A stretch of DNA of 64,000 nt from Chitinophagaceae bacterium (lineage in GTDB: Bacteria; Bacteroidota; Bacteroidia; Chitinophagales; Chitinophagaceae). A program made the translations under genes and the position numbers. Positions 35,133 through 43,689 of this stretch are shown one piece after another; within the stretch, counting starts at the first letter, position 1, and each line of letters begins with the position of its first letter. The DNA lies in contig JAHBTL010000034.1 of NCBI GenBank assembly GCA_019638615.1, forward strand, positions 1 through 64,000, given 5' to 3'. The notes beneath the pieces are model-generated. The model worked only from the letters and a program-made list of their open reading frames with translations. It did not search any database and was not told the DNA's origin.

Positions 35133-35622
35133 TTGGCCTTAGTGATTTAAATGTATCCGTTAACTTCTTTGCAATATTTTTCCGATGATAATAAAACCCG
35201 TTACTCTTTCCTTCTCCGGTCTCCATCCATTAACAAATGAAATGTCTATTGAAAAGTCTAGTTTACGATATCTATACTAGGAGTTTGCAGGCCGTTGGTG
35301 AGAGGCACCTAATGAATGTTGGCAAACCCTGCCCGTTCAAATACAGTCTTGCACTTCTTTATATAATAGTTATATCGACAAGTGGCGCGTTAAAAAATCA
35401 TGCATTTCCATGTATTAAGATATCTGGCATAACTATGCTATTCTCATTCGCAGATCCATAATCCTAATGTATGCAAGCGTACATTACTATACACGGGTGT
35501 TGAATTTGCGAACAGATTATTTCACGATTCATTTTTCTTACCCATTTCCTGTCCTGTAACAATGCATTAGACCTTTTTGCTTAAATCGTCGCATTTTTTA
35601 TACATTATTTGAGTTTTAGATA
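35133..35622. other. 490-nt intergenic gap inside the polysaccharide locus
   Basis: No gene, RNA, strong hairpin or TAnnTTTG box could be supported. A plus-strand frame of 74 codons (35237-35461) is antisense to the locus, has no recognisable family and is not called. The base composition is A/T-rich like its surroundings. The gap may mark a gene loss or cassette junction. Confidence 0.4.
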
Positions 35623-36759
35623 TTAATTGTTACGCGAGCCCTCGGATAGATTAATTATTGATTCAATTCTTTCAATCTGCCTTACATACTCATTATCCAG
35701 CGATAATAGGATTCTTTCCTTTGCATAGACAATACTGTTATAACTCTCCATATTTTTCAACACCATATTGAAAGTCTGTTCAAAATCTTTGTGCTCATCA
35801 CACATACAAAATAATTTATTTTGCTTGTAAAGGGTAATTGGCGTAGAAATGATAACCCTGCCAGTGCTAAGATATTCAATAATCTTATGTGAATTCTCAG
35901 CGTGGTAGTTTTTGTTATCTGGCTTATACGATAATAAAAATGCATCCATGTTAGCAAACGCAAGCGTTAACTGCGCTGTATTCAGTGAGCCATATAATTT
36001 CACATTTTTCGTTTGTACGAGAAATTCATACCATTCAGCCTGCCAGGAAATTGTCTTGTCATAATTGGTCGAACCAAAGAAGTGAAATATCACTTCGGGA
36101 TAGTTAGTTATTATTTTTTTTAGCGGTTCGGTATAAATAAAGGGTATAAATAAATTTCCAGCATATCCAACATTCAAATTCTCCCCCCTCTGCCATCGTT
36201 TCATATTAATCAGCCTTAATCTGGCAAAGTCTGCAAACTCTTTGCTCAATCCGTGGTTAATAAAATGACAGGTTAACCCCTGTTTGGTAAACTTGGCAAC
36301 AATATTATTTGATACAGAGAACGCAAACGCAGACCCTCTCATTGAAGGTTGAAGGTTTTCAAAATCATCTACCGGAAAATATAATTTAAGTTTAGCATTT
36401 ACAAAATCCGCATTCTCATATAACAAATAGTTTCCGAAGTCAATACACAAGTCAAATTCAGGCGTTATTTCTCGTAGTCGTTTTGCTACAATTCTTACAT
36501 TAATTTTCTTATACCATGACCTTACGTGAAAAAAGAAGAAATAGGGCAATGGGATACTATATGAAATAATAGAAAGATTAGGATAATCAATTATTTTTTT
36601 TATAGAAAAGTGAAAACCCCATTTTTTTTCTGGAGCATTAATAAACCACACCTTGTTTCTCAGCGATAACTCTTTAGCATAATGGTGCTTTGAGATATTG
36701 TGATGTGTCCAGGGTTGTGGCGAAATTATCAGTATATTCTTTCCTGCGAATTTAAACAC
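35623..36759 (-). CDS. glycosyltransferase (GT-B, GT1/GT4-like)
   Basis: A 378-residue protein starting with a short basic segment and KNILIISPQPWTHHNISKHHYA, a pattern of GT-B transferases from surface polysaccharide loci. Further matches are LYFPVDDFENL, VGYAGNLFIPFIY, KLYGSLNTAQLTLAFANMD and NSHKIIEYLSTGRVIISTP, the last in the donor-binding position. The sugar is unknown. It lies 3 nt after the WbpG-like gene in transcription order, so the two are likely cotranslated. Confidence 0.82.
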   Translation of the reverse strand: MFKFAGKNILIISPQPWTHHNISKHHYAKELSLRNKVWFINAPEKKWGFHFSIKKIIDYPNLSIISYSIPLPYFFFFHVRSWYKKINVRIVAKRLREITPEFDLCIDFGNYLLYENADFVNAKLKLYFPVDDFENLQPSMRGSAFAFSVSNNIVAKFTKQGLTCHFINHGLSKEFADFARLRLINMKRWQRGENLNVGYAGNLFIPFIYTEPLKKIITNYPEVIFHFFGSTNYDKTISWQAEWYEFLVQTKNVKLYGSLNTAQLTLAFANMDAFLLSYKPDNKNYHAENSHKIIEYLSTGRVIISTPITLYKQNKLFCMCDEHKDFEQTFNMVLKNMESYNSIVYAKERILLSLDNEYVRQIERIESIINLSEGSRNN

Positions 36760-36762
36760 AGA

Positions 36763-37938
36763 TTAACGAGTTAGACTGCTAATAAATTTTAATGGTTTCA
36801 GCCATGGGTATTTATTCCAGAAACTATCTTCAACTTTGAATTCACTATGCTCTTTTCTAGGATTATTCATTATCTCTTCAAACTCCTTTTCAGTAAGGTT
36901 GAATTTTTTAAGTACAAATTCATAATCTTCACTAAATTGAGCTGAATCGTATATTGGTTTTTTTAGCTCCTCCATGGCTTCTGCCTTTGATATTTGTCCG
37001 GCGAATATCAAATCTGACAAGTGAGCTTTTCTTTTATCTACACCGAATTTCACAGGCAGAATATATCCCTGATAAAACCTGGTAAATACAGATTCATAGT
37101 GTTTACCACCATAGTCTTTCCACGACAACTCTGTCGTAATAATATTTTTTACGTCTTTCTTGTTGTAAGGTAGGTAGTTAAGTAAGTAAACACTTGTTAT
37201 TTTTTTAAGCTTGGTGTACAATCTTTTTTTTGTGGAATTAAATAATGGATAGGTTTTTAGTTTTATTGTACCATAATGATCATGAATATCTTTTATATTA
37301 ATATGATCAATTTTATTAAATATCCAACTTTTGGGAAGCGTGTTTTCCGTTGTAACGTTGGCACCACTCAATATATATTTAATATTATTCTCTGCAGCAA
37401 GTTTATATAAAGTGCCAATGATTGCATGATCTGTTATTGCTTCAATATCTATTACAGATGCTTTTAGATACGCCAACTGAATATCTTTGAACTCTTCCCA
37501 ATCTACAACCAGCGTATACAAATCGAACCCAAGCCTAGAAATAATGTTTTCAATATTTTTTACTGCCAGTTCCGAATTCCATCCATTGTCAAAATGAACT
37601 ATTAAAGGCCTGAGCCCAAGCTTTTTTGCCATATAAGCCAGGTAAGTACTATCAACGCCTCCGCTTACCCCGGTAATGCAATCATATTTGTTGCCTTTGC
37701 CGGACTCTTTTATTAACTGCACAATTTCAGCAAGTTTCTTTTCTCCTTCAGCACCCTTTAAGACTTCTTGTTTCTCTTTGATAAGGTATTCGTAGTAATA
37801 GTTAGAAATACCTTTATTATCAAAAGTGATATCCGGATCTGCAATTGTGTCCATCACACTTATCTTGCATTGTTGATATTTCCGTCCATTATTCGCCGCG
37901 GTATCTGCCTTCAAAAGTTCTTCATCATAAAATTTCAT
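36763..37938 (-). CDS. wbpG: WbpG-like N-acetyl sugar amidotransferase
   Basis: A 391-residue PP-loop ATPase with CITGVSGGVDSTYLAYM, VHFDNGWNSELAVKNIE, LSGANVTTENTLP and FTRFYQGYILPVKFGVDKR, all features of the WbpG/PseA family. These enzymes use ATP and ammonia to turn an acetamido group of a nucleotide sugar into an acetamidino group. The ammonia comes from a HisH-type glutaminase through a HisF-type partner, both encoded just upstream (41193-42554). In Pseudomonas the substrate is a 2,3-diacetamido mannuronate; genes for part of that pathway lie at 54926-56817. Together this supports an amidino sugar in the polymer. Confidence 0.88.
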   Translation of the reverse strand: MKFYDEELLKADTAANNGRKYQQCKISVMDTIADPDITFDNKGISNYYYEYLIKEKQEVLKGAEGEKKLAEIVQLIKESGKGNKYDCITGVSGGVDSTYLAYMAKKLGLRPLIVHFDNGWNSELAVKNIENIISRLGFDLYTLVVDWEEFKDIQLAYLKASVIDIEAITDHAIIGTLYKLAAENNIKYILSGANVTTENTLPKSWIFNKIDHINIKDIHDHYGTIKLKTYPLFNSTKKRLYTKLKKITSVYLLNYLPYNKKDVKNIITTELSWKDYGGKHYESVFTRFYQGYILPVKFGVDKRKAHLSDLIFAGQISKAEAMEELKKPIYDSAQFSEDYEFVLKKFNLTEKEFEEIMNNPRKEHSEFKVEDSFWNKYPWLKPLKFISSLTR

Positions 37939-37944
37939 ATGTAT

Positions 37945-40900
37945 CTATTTTCTCCGGAAAGTAAATTCTATATACCCTTTTTCCCCATTCAATAAATCTA
38001 TATCGGAATTAGTATATGGCAGGTATACGACTGTTGTTCCGAATTGTAATTCAAACTTAATTGTTGTATCATGTATGTCAAGCTCAAAGGGAACTCTTAT
38101 TTTCCTTGTACCCGGGGCTCCTTGTATCTGAATTTTAATACGGTCGCCAGTATATTCCAGTTCCGTATAGCCGCCATCCAGGCTAAACCCTTCAAACTCA
38201 ATACTTTTATCTGATAGTAATGTTGCAATTAAGGTGTTGTGCTTTTTTGAAATAAAAAAATCTTTAGATACAATTGTTTTACTATCCTCATAATTAATTG
38301 CGATAGAACTATCATCTATTTGTTCAACAGCACTTTTTTTTCCTCCTTTTTTATAGGGTAGTACAAACGTTAAGAATGGATAATTACTTTCTACCCTGAT
38401 AATCTGTTGTTCTTCTACATATCTTTGCCCATTGGAAATCCTGAATTCGTTTTGTTCTATACTCCTCTGCCAGGTAGTACCCCATTGAGCAAGAGAAAAA
38501 TTTGATTTTCCTTGATTCAACAGATACATATCCCAATTTATTCCTCCACTCGGATGAAGCGACCATAGCTGACCTGTAAAGCTAAATTTATTCAACCCGG
38601 AAGAGAGCTTTTGGAACGGTATTCCTTCAGGTAGTTCTTTTTTTAAGCTGACATAATCATATATTTTTCTAATTGGAACAATGTTGCCTAATGGAGTAGA
38701 AATGGCCCCGTCAGACATCATCATCATGCTCCATATATTAGATTTATTATTTGTAACGCTATCGTAGATAACCAGGATCGGCGATTCTTCTAATACATGA
38801 ATCAAATTGATTTTACGAAACCAGCTTATACTATCCGCATTTTGCATTCTAACTGTTGCAGAGTTGCTGTAGCGTAAATTTGCAAAAGAAATTAATTGAG
38901 ATTTAGCCCAGGTACGGTTGGTGAGCGACCGGACGGCTATTGGTTGATCCTTTTTATCCCATTCAGGAAACTGTTGTTCTGGTATAACAACCGTTCTAAT
39001 TTTGGAATCCGTTGCTTCCGGATTGTAAAAAGAGCTGCTGCTTACAGATAAGGGAGCCTTTAATGCATAAAAAGCAAATTCCCCTGCATCATCGTTTCTA
39101 TGGTCATAGAGCTTTTCTCCGTTTAGCAACCATAATGCTGTTTCCTTTTCAGTATTGAGTCCATATCGAAAATGGGAAAGATAACCGGAATAGTTAGCAC
39201 TGGTAATATTTAAGGGAATCTCCGGTTTATCAAATAGTTTTGCGGTTAATCCTATTGGCCCAAACGCAGAAGACATGGCAGGCCCATTAAAATACGCATT
39301 CATCAACTCAGAGCTCAATGTATCATCAATACCTTTTAATCCCGTAGCTAGTAATGCAAACAGAGAAGAACTTTCCTCGGACCCATCTCCGAACGAAATC
39401 AGTTTTCGGTTATTTTCAAATCTTACTGAGGGAGGTGTCAACAATGCTTTATAAAAGTTAGCAAACTTTTTAAGTCGGTCGTTTTCCTTAAATATATTGT
39501 AACCTGTTGCCTGTTTTAGTTGAATAACGGAATATAATACAGGCTCTAAGGCAGGTTGTATATAGTGCGGTGTACCAAAAGATGATCCGTTTTCATAAAT
39601 TACATTGTTTACTTCATTGTTAACAGACTGCTTAATTTGTTGAACTCTTTTTTTATATTTAGGGTCTTCGCTCAACAACAAGGCAAAAAATAACCTTCCA
39701 TTATTATTATACATTACAGGCATATTGGCTGGACCCATATTTACTCCTGAGCTATCAAACATTGGAACGTTATTTTCATCCCAAACCAAATCAGCCATTA
39801 ACCCTATTAGATCCTCAAGATCAGATTTTTCAGTTTTAGTAAAGCTAATATCCGGATCAGCAAATAGGGCCGATATTAAAATGGCATATGTTTTAAACCT
39901 GTTGGAGCCCGCCCAATAACGAAACTGTGCTTCATAAGCCCCTTCTCCATTTATATAGCTTTCTTTTAGTGAATGGGAAAACTCCAATACCATTCTCTTT
40001 TTTGAAATAGCTGAATCTTTGAACCTCCATGCATCCCAAACGATTTTATATGTTGGATCTACACTGCAAAGTTGTTTATAAACCTGTTCCTCCTTTTTTA
40101 TTTTTTGGATAATCTCATTTATCTCCTTAGAAGGGAGATATATGGAAGCATTGTAAAAAGCTGGAATAATATGAGGCTTATAGTTAGGTGAAGAAACTTT
40201 TTGTGGAATACCGGACAACCTGTTCATCGCTTTTGCAACAGGCTGTATTTTTTGGGGTTCCAACAAATCAGCTTTGTTACTGATAAATATTCCCCATTCA
40301 AAACGCTTATGAGAAAACCAGCTATTGTCTGCCCCCCTGCGCTGGATCGTCATTTTTATTCTTGCGTCACCATTTTTTACTGTCTCTAACCTAACCCCAA
40401 TACCTTTTGCCCCAATTAACCTGGATGGTCGCCCTTGAAAAATTGCGAGTAAATTCGATGCCGAAGCAGCTTTACTATTATAAACCTGCCAGTATCTGCC
40501 TGTGTTGCGTTCTCCACCGGCCGGTTCCCAAAGTGTTAAATACGGATACTGTGTTGGGACAGAATATTTCAGATTTAGCGTTGCATCCATTGGATAGCCT
40601 CTTTCATTTTCAGGACGGTACACTTTACCGGGCGTTTCGTACCCATACTCTGTTGATGTGGATAACCAACCGCGGTATCTTGCCTGGTCGGGCTTTAACC
40701 CATTAAAAATGCTAAAGCTGTAGCTTACGTCGTAGTCAGAGTCTTCTTCTATTATAACATCTTTTTTATCCTTCTCTAAGGTCACCGTACAACTATAATA
40801 CCCCTTTCCGGCCTCTCCTCCTGGGTATCTTTGTTCATAATGACCAAATTCGGGCTTATTAAACTCATACCTGATTTCCACAACAACCTTTGATTTTGTT

Positions 40901-41175
40901 TTTTGCAGAAATTTTATTCCAAAATTGATTGGCTTAACTGCACTCTGCAGAATATTCAAAGCTGTGTCAGACTTTGAACCATCCAAATAAATTAGGGACT
41001 GAATAGGTGCGGGCGGTTTAGATAAATCAGCGCGCTCATTCGGTATACAAATACCGACCAAACCATTTGTTATCTCATAAACCCCCGCTCTTTTAACTAC
41101 TAACACACTTTGCGCAGCTACCTCAACACACCATATTATTCCATAGAAAAGTAATACACTTAATTTTCTCAACAT
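37945..41175 (-). CDS. large secreted heparinase-like putative polysaccharide lyase
   Basis: A 1076-residue protein, the largest in the window, with a signal peptide (hydrophobic residues 4-20, cleavage near VAAQS). The N-terminal ~330 residues look beta-rich; the middle (about 340-640) is helical, like an (alpha/alpha)6 barrel, and is followed by a beta-sandwich. The stretch YDHRNDDAGEFAFYALKAPL near residue 690 resembles the catalytic-loop motif of heparinase II/III-type lyases (His followed by Asn-Asp-Ala-Gly and Tyr-Ala). It probably cleaves a uronate-containing glycan in the periplasm or outside, for example to trim or release the locus's own polymer. It lies between wbpG-like and hisF-like genes. 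Exact PL family not assigned. Confidence 0.65.
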   Translation of the reverse strand: MLRKLSVLLFYGIIWCVEVAAQSVLVVKRAGVYEITNGLVGICIPNERADLSKPPAPIQSLIYLDGSKSDTALNILQSAVKPINFGIKFLQKTKSKVVVEIRYEFNKPEFGHYEQRYPGGEAGKGYYSCTVTLEKDKKDVIIEEDSDYDVSYSFSIFNGLKPDQARYRGWLSTSTEYGYETPGKVYRPENERGYPMDATLNLKYSVPTQYPYLTLWEPAGGERNTGRYWQVYNSKAASASNLLAIFQGRPSRLIGAKGIGVRLETVKNGDARIKMTIQRRGADNSWFSHKRFEWGIFISNKADLLEPQKIQPVAKAMNRLSGIPQKVSSPNYKPHIIPAFYNASIYLPSKEINEIIQKIKKEEQVYKQLCSVDPTYKIVWDAWRFKDSAISKKRMVLEFSHSLKESYINGEGAYEAQFRYWAGSNRFKTYAILISALFADPDISFTKTEKSDLEDLIGLMADLVWDENNVPMFDSSGVNMGPANMPVMYNNNGRLFFALLLSEDPKYKKRVQQIKQSVNNEVNNVIYENGSSFGTPHYIQPALEPVLYSVIQLKQATGYNIFKENDRLKKFANFYKALLTPPSVRFENNRKLISFGDGSEESSSLFALLATGLKGIDDTLSSELMNAYFNGPAMSSAFGPIGLTAKLFDKPEIPLNITSANYSGYLSHFRYGLNTEKETALWLLNGEKLYDHRNDDAGEFAFYALKAPLSVSSSSFYNPEATDSKIRTVVIPEQQFPEWDKKDQPIAVRSLTNRTWAKSQLISFANLRYSNSATVRMQNADSISWFRKINLIHVLEESPILVIYDSVTNNKSNIWSMMMMSDGAISTPLGNIVPIRKIYDYVSLKKELPEGIPFQKLSSGLNKFSFTGQLWSLHPSGGINWDMYLLNQGKSNFSLAQWGTTWQRSIEQNEFRISNGQRYVEEQQIIRVESNYPFLTFVLPYKKGGKKSAVEQIDDSSIAINYEDSKTIVSKDFFISKKHNTLIATLLSDKSIEFEGFSLDGGYTELEYTGDRIKIQIQGAPGTRKIRVPFELDIHDTTIKFELQFGTTVVYLPYTNSDIDLLNGEKGYIEFTFRRK

Positions 41176-41192
41176 CTTTCCCCGCTGATATG

Positions 41193-41933
41193 CTATTTTA
41201 GATTATTAGTATAACTGATAAGAACGGCGTTATGTGGTCTTTGAAAAACGAACATGCTTCCTGCCGCCGCAGCCGATGCTCCTGCATTTATTGCCTTGCT
41301 AAAGTCTTCCGGCGTTGCAGCGCCGCCTACAGCAACAACGGGTATGTTTACGGTATTGCTTACCAATGAAATGAGTTCAAGATCATACCCTTTGTAGGTG
41401 CCGTCTCGTTCTATACTATTTAGCAATATTTCTCCGGCACCTAATTGTTCTGCCTTTTTTGCAAACTCGTCAGGAGATAATCCTGTCTTTGATTTTCCAT
41501 TATTTATAAATACCTCATATCCCTTAAATAATACCTTTTTAACATCAATAGAAATTACTACACTCTGGCTTCCAAACCTTGATGCTACTTCCGATACTAA
41601 AGCAGGATTATTATGCACAACATTGTTTAAAACAACCTTTTCAACTCCATTAAAAAACAAACTCTTTATTTGCTCTAATGTAGTAATACCTCCTCCATAA
41701 GCCAACGGCATAAATGCTTCGCTTGTAATTTCAGTAATTTGCTTTATATCAGGAGCTCTTCCTTCTTTAGTCGCACCAATATCCAAAATCATAATTTCAT
41801 CCACTTCTTTCTCATTGAATATTTTAACCGCATTTATAGGGTCTCCAACATATTTATAGTCTTTAAATTTTACAGACTTTACAAGTCCGCGATTGTATAG
41901 TAAAAGAGCTGGGATAATTCTCGACCTTTTCAA
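41193..41933 (-). CDS. HisF-like ammonia-channel partner, Asp11 replaced
   Basis: A 246-residue (beta/alpha)8 protein clearly related to imidazole glycerol phosphate synthase subunit HisF. The N-terminus reads RIIPALLLYNRG where true HisF has RIIPCLDV: the catalytic Asp11 is Leu11. The second catalytic Asp130 (VVISIDVKK) and the phosphate-loop motifs (LAYGGGITTL, VAVGGAATPED) remain. Loss of Asp11 argues against a histidine-pathway role and for channelling ammonia from HisH to the WbpG-like amidotransferase, as in Pseudomonas HisF2. It abuts hisH without a gap. No other his gene is present. Confidence 0.88.
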   Translation of the reverse strand: MKRSRIIPALLLYNRGLVKSVKFKDYKYVGDPINAVKIFNEKEVDEIMILDIGATKEGRAPDIKQITEITSEAFMPLAYGGGITTLEQIKSLFFNGVEKVVLNNVVHNNPALVSEVASRFGSQSVVISIDVKKVLFKGYEVFINNGKSKTGLSPDEFAKKAEQLGAGEILLNSIERDGTYKGYDLELISLVSNTVNIPVVAVGGAATPEDFSKAINAGASAAAAGSMFVFQRPHNAVLISYTNNLK

Positions 41934-42554
41934 CTAGAAGTATTTAACAAAATTTTCCAATAGCTTCATTCCGTATTTATGACTTTTTTCGGGATGAAAC
42001 TGAACTCCGGCAATGTTATTGTACTCAACGCCTGCCGTAAACTCGTAGCCATATAAAGCTGTGGCCAATACATTTGAACTGTTTGCACAGCACCAATGGT
42101 AAGAGTGTACAAAATAAAATCTGGGATCTTCATACATATTCGAAAAAAGGGCCGACGTCTTTTTAACCTCTATTTCTGACCACCCCATATGCGGTATCTT
42201 AAGGTTAAACTCCATCATTCTTGCAGAATCAAATTTTTTCACCTCTCCCTTTATCCAGCCAAGGCCTGAAAGAACTCCTTCGTCACTCCGTTCTGCCAAC
42301 AACTGGGCTCCCAAACAAATGCCTAATATTGGAACTTTATTTACTAAAACCTGTTCTTCTAACGCCGAAAAATATGGCATGTCTCTTAAATTACTTATGC
42401 CATGGTCAAAAGATCCTACACCTGGTAAAATAATTTTTTCGGCAGCTAAAACATCCTTCACCTTATTAGTGATAAGTGCGTTTATGCCAACCCGCTTAAG
42501 AATGTTTTTGATTGAGTTAAGATTACCAATGCTGTAGTCCAGAATAACCACCAT
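41934..42554 (-). CDS. HisH-like glutaminase for sugar amidation
   Basis: A 206-residue class-I glutamine amidotransferase. The triad is visible as Cys80 (PILGICLGAQ), His187 and Glu189 (GVQFHPEKS), and the N-terminal GVGSFDHGISNLR is HisH-typical. It hydrolyses glutamine and passes ammonia to its HisF-like partner. Given the adjacent HisF paralogue without Asp11 and the WbpG-like gene, its likely role is amidino-sugar synthesis rather than histidine biosynthesis. Confidence 0.9.
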   Translation of the reverse strand: MVVILDYSIGNLNSIKNILKRVGINALITNKVKDVLAAEKIILPGVGSFDHGISNLRDMPYFSALEEQVLVNKVPILGICLGAQLLAERSDEGVLSGLGWIKGEVKKFDSARMMEFNLKIPHMGWSEIEVKKTSALFSNMYEDPRFYFVHSYHWCCANSSNVLATALYGYEFTAGVEYNNIAGVQFHPEKSHKYGMKLLENFVKYF

Positions 42555-42564
42555 AACTGCAGCT

Positions 42565-43689
42565 TCAGAAATTAAAATTATACATATTTCTTACTGCCTC
42601 TTCATTAACTTCAAGTGCTAATTGCTTTTCAATAACACTTCGGTTGTGAAGAAAGTTTTCCTCTTTTATTTCGGCAATATTTTTTAAATCTTTTGTTTGA
42701 GCAAACTTAACCCCCCAGTCGTTCAAGGTTTTGTAAAGATTACTGGACGAGTTCATAATTACTGCTTTGCCCATGTATAAGGCGCCTAAAACCGTCCCTG
42801 CGGCCTGCTGCCTGATATGATTCATCCACACAAAACCACAATTATTCATACGATCATGGTATTCCTCCAATGTCATCCAATTTTCTAAAAAAATTATTTT
42901 ATGTCCAAAGTATCTTGTCCCTATTTCCTTTACAACTGCAGCATATTCAGAATTCCCATATGAAATAGGAACAATAATTTCTCCTTCCCACTTCATCGCA
43001 TGCAAGTCCTGTAGTGCATCTAAATGATTATTGCTTTCTGTTGCAGAATTGCCCAACCATAAGCGATTGGTGTTTAACGGTTGGTAAGAAATTTTATAAA
43101 ACCCCAGTTGCTGACAAGTAAAATATGAATATGACGTCCATTTTAGTGTTGGATTAATATGCCTTATCATTTCATAGTCGTATTTCACCCAGGTGGCACA
43201 AACATTCACTCTTTTTATTAACCAGCGCGCTTCTTTGCTATTTTGCCAATCTATCCAAGTAAGCTTCACTCGCTTTAGCCAACCTTTTAACCCTTTATTC
43301 TTTGACAGACTTTGTCGGTACTTTTGCGTTATAGGAAGATACCACTGTTTATTATTGATGCTATATTTATATCCATCTCCACCCCAAAAAAGCCAAACTA
43401 ATTTGGGGTTATTTAGTTTTTTGAAAAATGAACTTAGGTTAGAAATAAAGAAACTGTGTACTATTATAATATCGTATTGGTTAGCCTCCTTAGATAATTC
43501 AGAAAAATTACCTTTATTCCAATAAATTCCTTTTACGTATTTTGATTTAACCTTTTTTATCTCTCGTCCATCCTCCTGAACTACCCAATATTTGGCTTCT
43601 AACGGAAATAGCCGCTCAGATTGTTCAATAAAATAGTCAATAAAATCATCATCCACCATCAGGTGCAGCACCTTTCTTTTTCCAGGCAT
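42565..43689 (-). CDS. wecF: WecF-like (GT56) Fuc4NAc transferase
   Basis: A 374-residue protein resembling TDP-Fuc4NAc:lipid II transferase (WecF, GT56). Matches include the start KVLHLMVDDDFIDYFIE, WLFWGGDGYKY, RLWLGNSATESNNHLDAL (the nucleotide-sugar site) and FVWMNHIRQQAAGTVLGALY. In enterobacteria WecF adds Fuc4NAc to the lipid-linked disaccharide of common antigen. Here the nearby WecE and PglD/NeuD-like genes would supply the donor. Its start overlaps the wzx end by 41 nt; the overlap is accepted because KVLHLM is the conserved first strand. Confidence 0.85.
   Translation of the reverse strand: MPGKRKVLHLMVDDDFIDYFIEQSERLFPLEAKYWVVQEDGREIKKVKSKYVKGIYWNKGNFSELSKEANQYDIIIVHSFFISNLSSFFKKLNNPKLVWLFWGGDGYKYSINNKQWYLPITQKYRQSLSKNKGLKGWLKRVKLTWIDWQNSKEARWLIKRVNVCATWVKYDYEMIRHINPTLKWTSYSYFTCQQLGFYKISYQPLNTNRLWLGNSATESNNHLDALQDLHAMKWEGEIIVPISYGNSEYAAVVKEIGTRYFGHKIIFLENWMTLEEYHDRMNNCGFVWMNHIRQQAAGTVLGALYMGKAVIMNSSSNLYKTLNDWGVKFAQTKDLKNIAEIKEENFLHNRSVIEKQLALEVNEEAVRNMYNFNF

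Noticed and set aside
35237-35461. 74-aa plus-strand reading frame in the 490-nt gap
   Set aside because: It is antisense to a uniform operon, has no recognisable motif and is short enough to occur by chance in A/T-rich DNA.
41193-42554. HisF/HisH as part of a histidine operon
   Set aside because: No other his gene is near, HisF lacks Asp11, and a WbpG-like amidotransferase is encoded close by.
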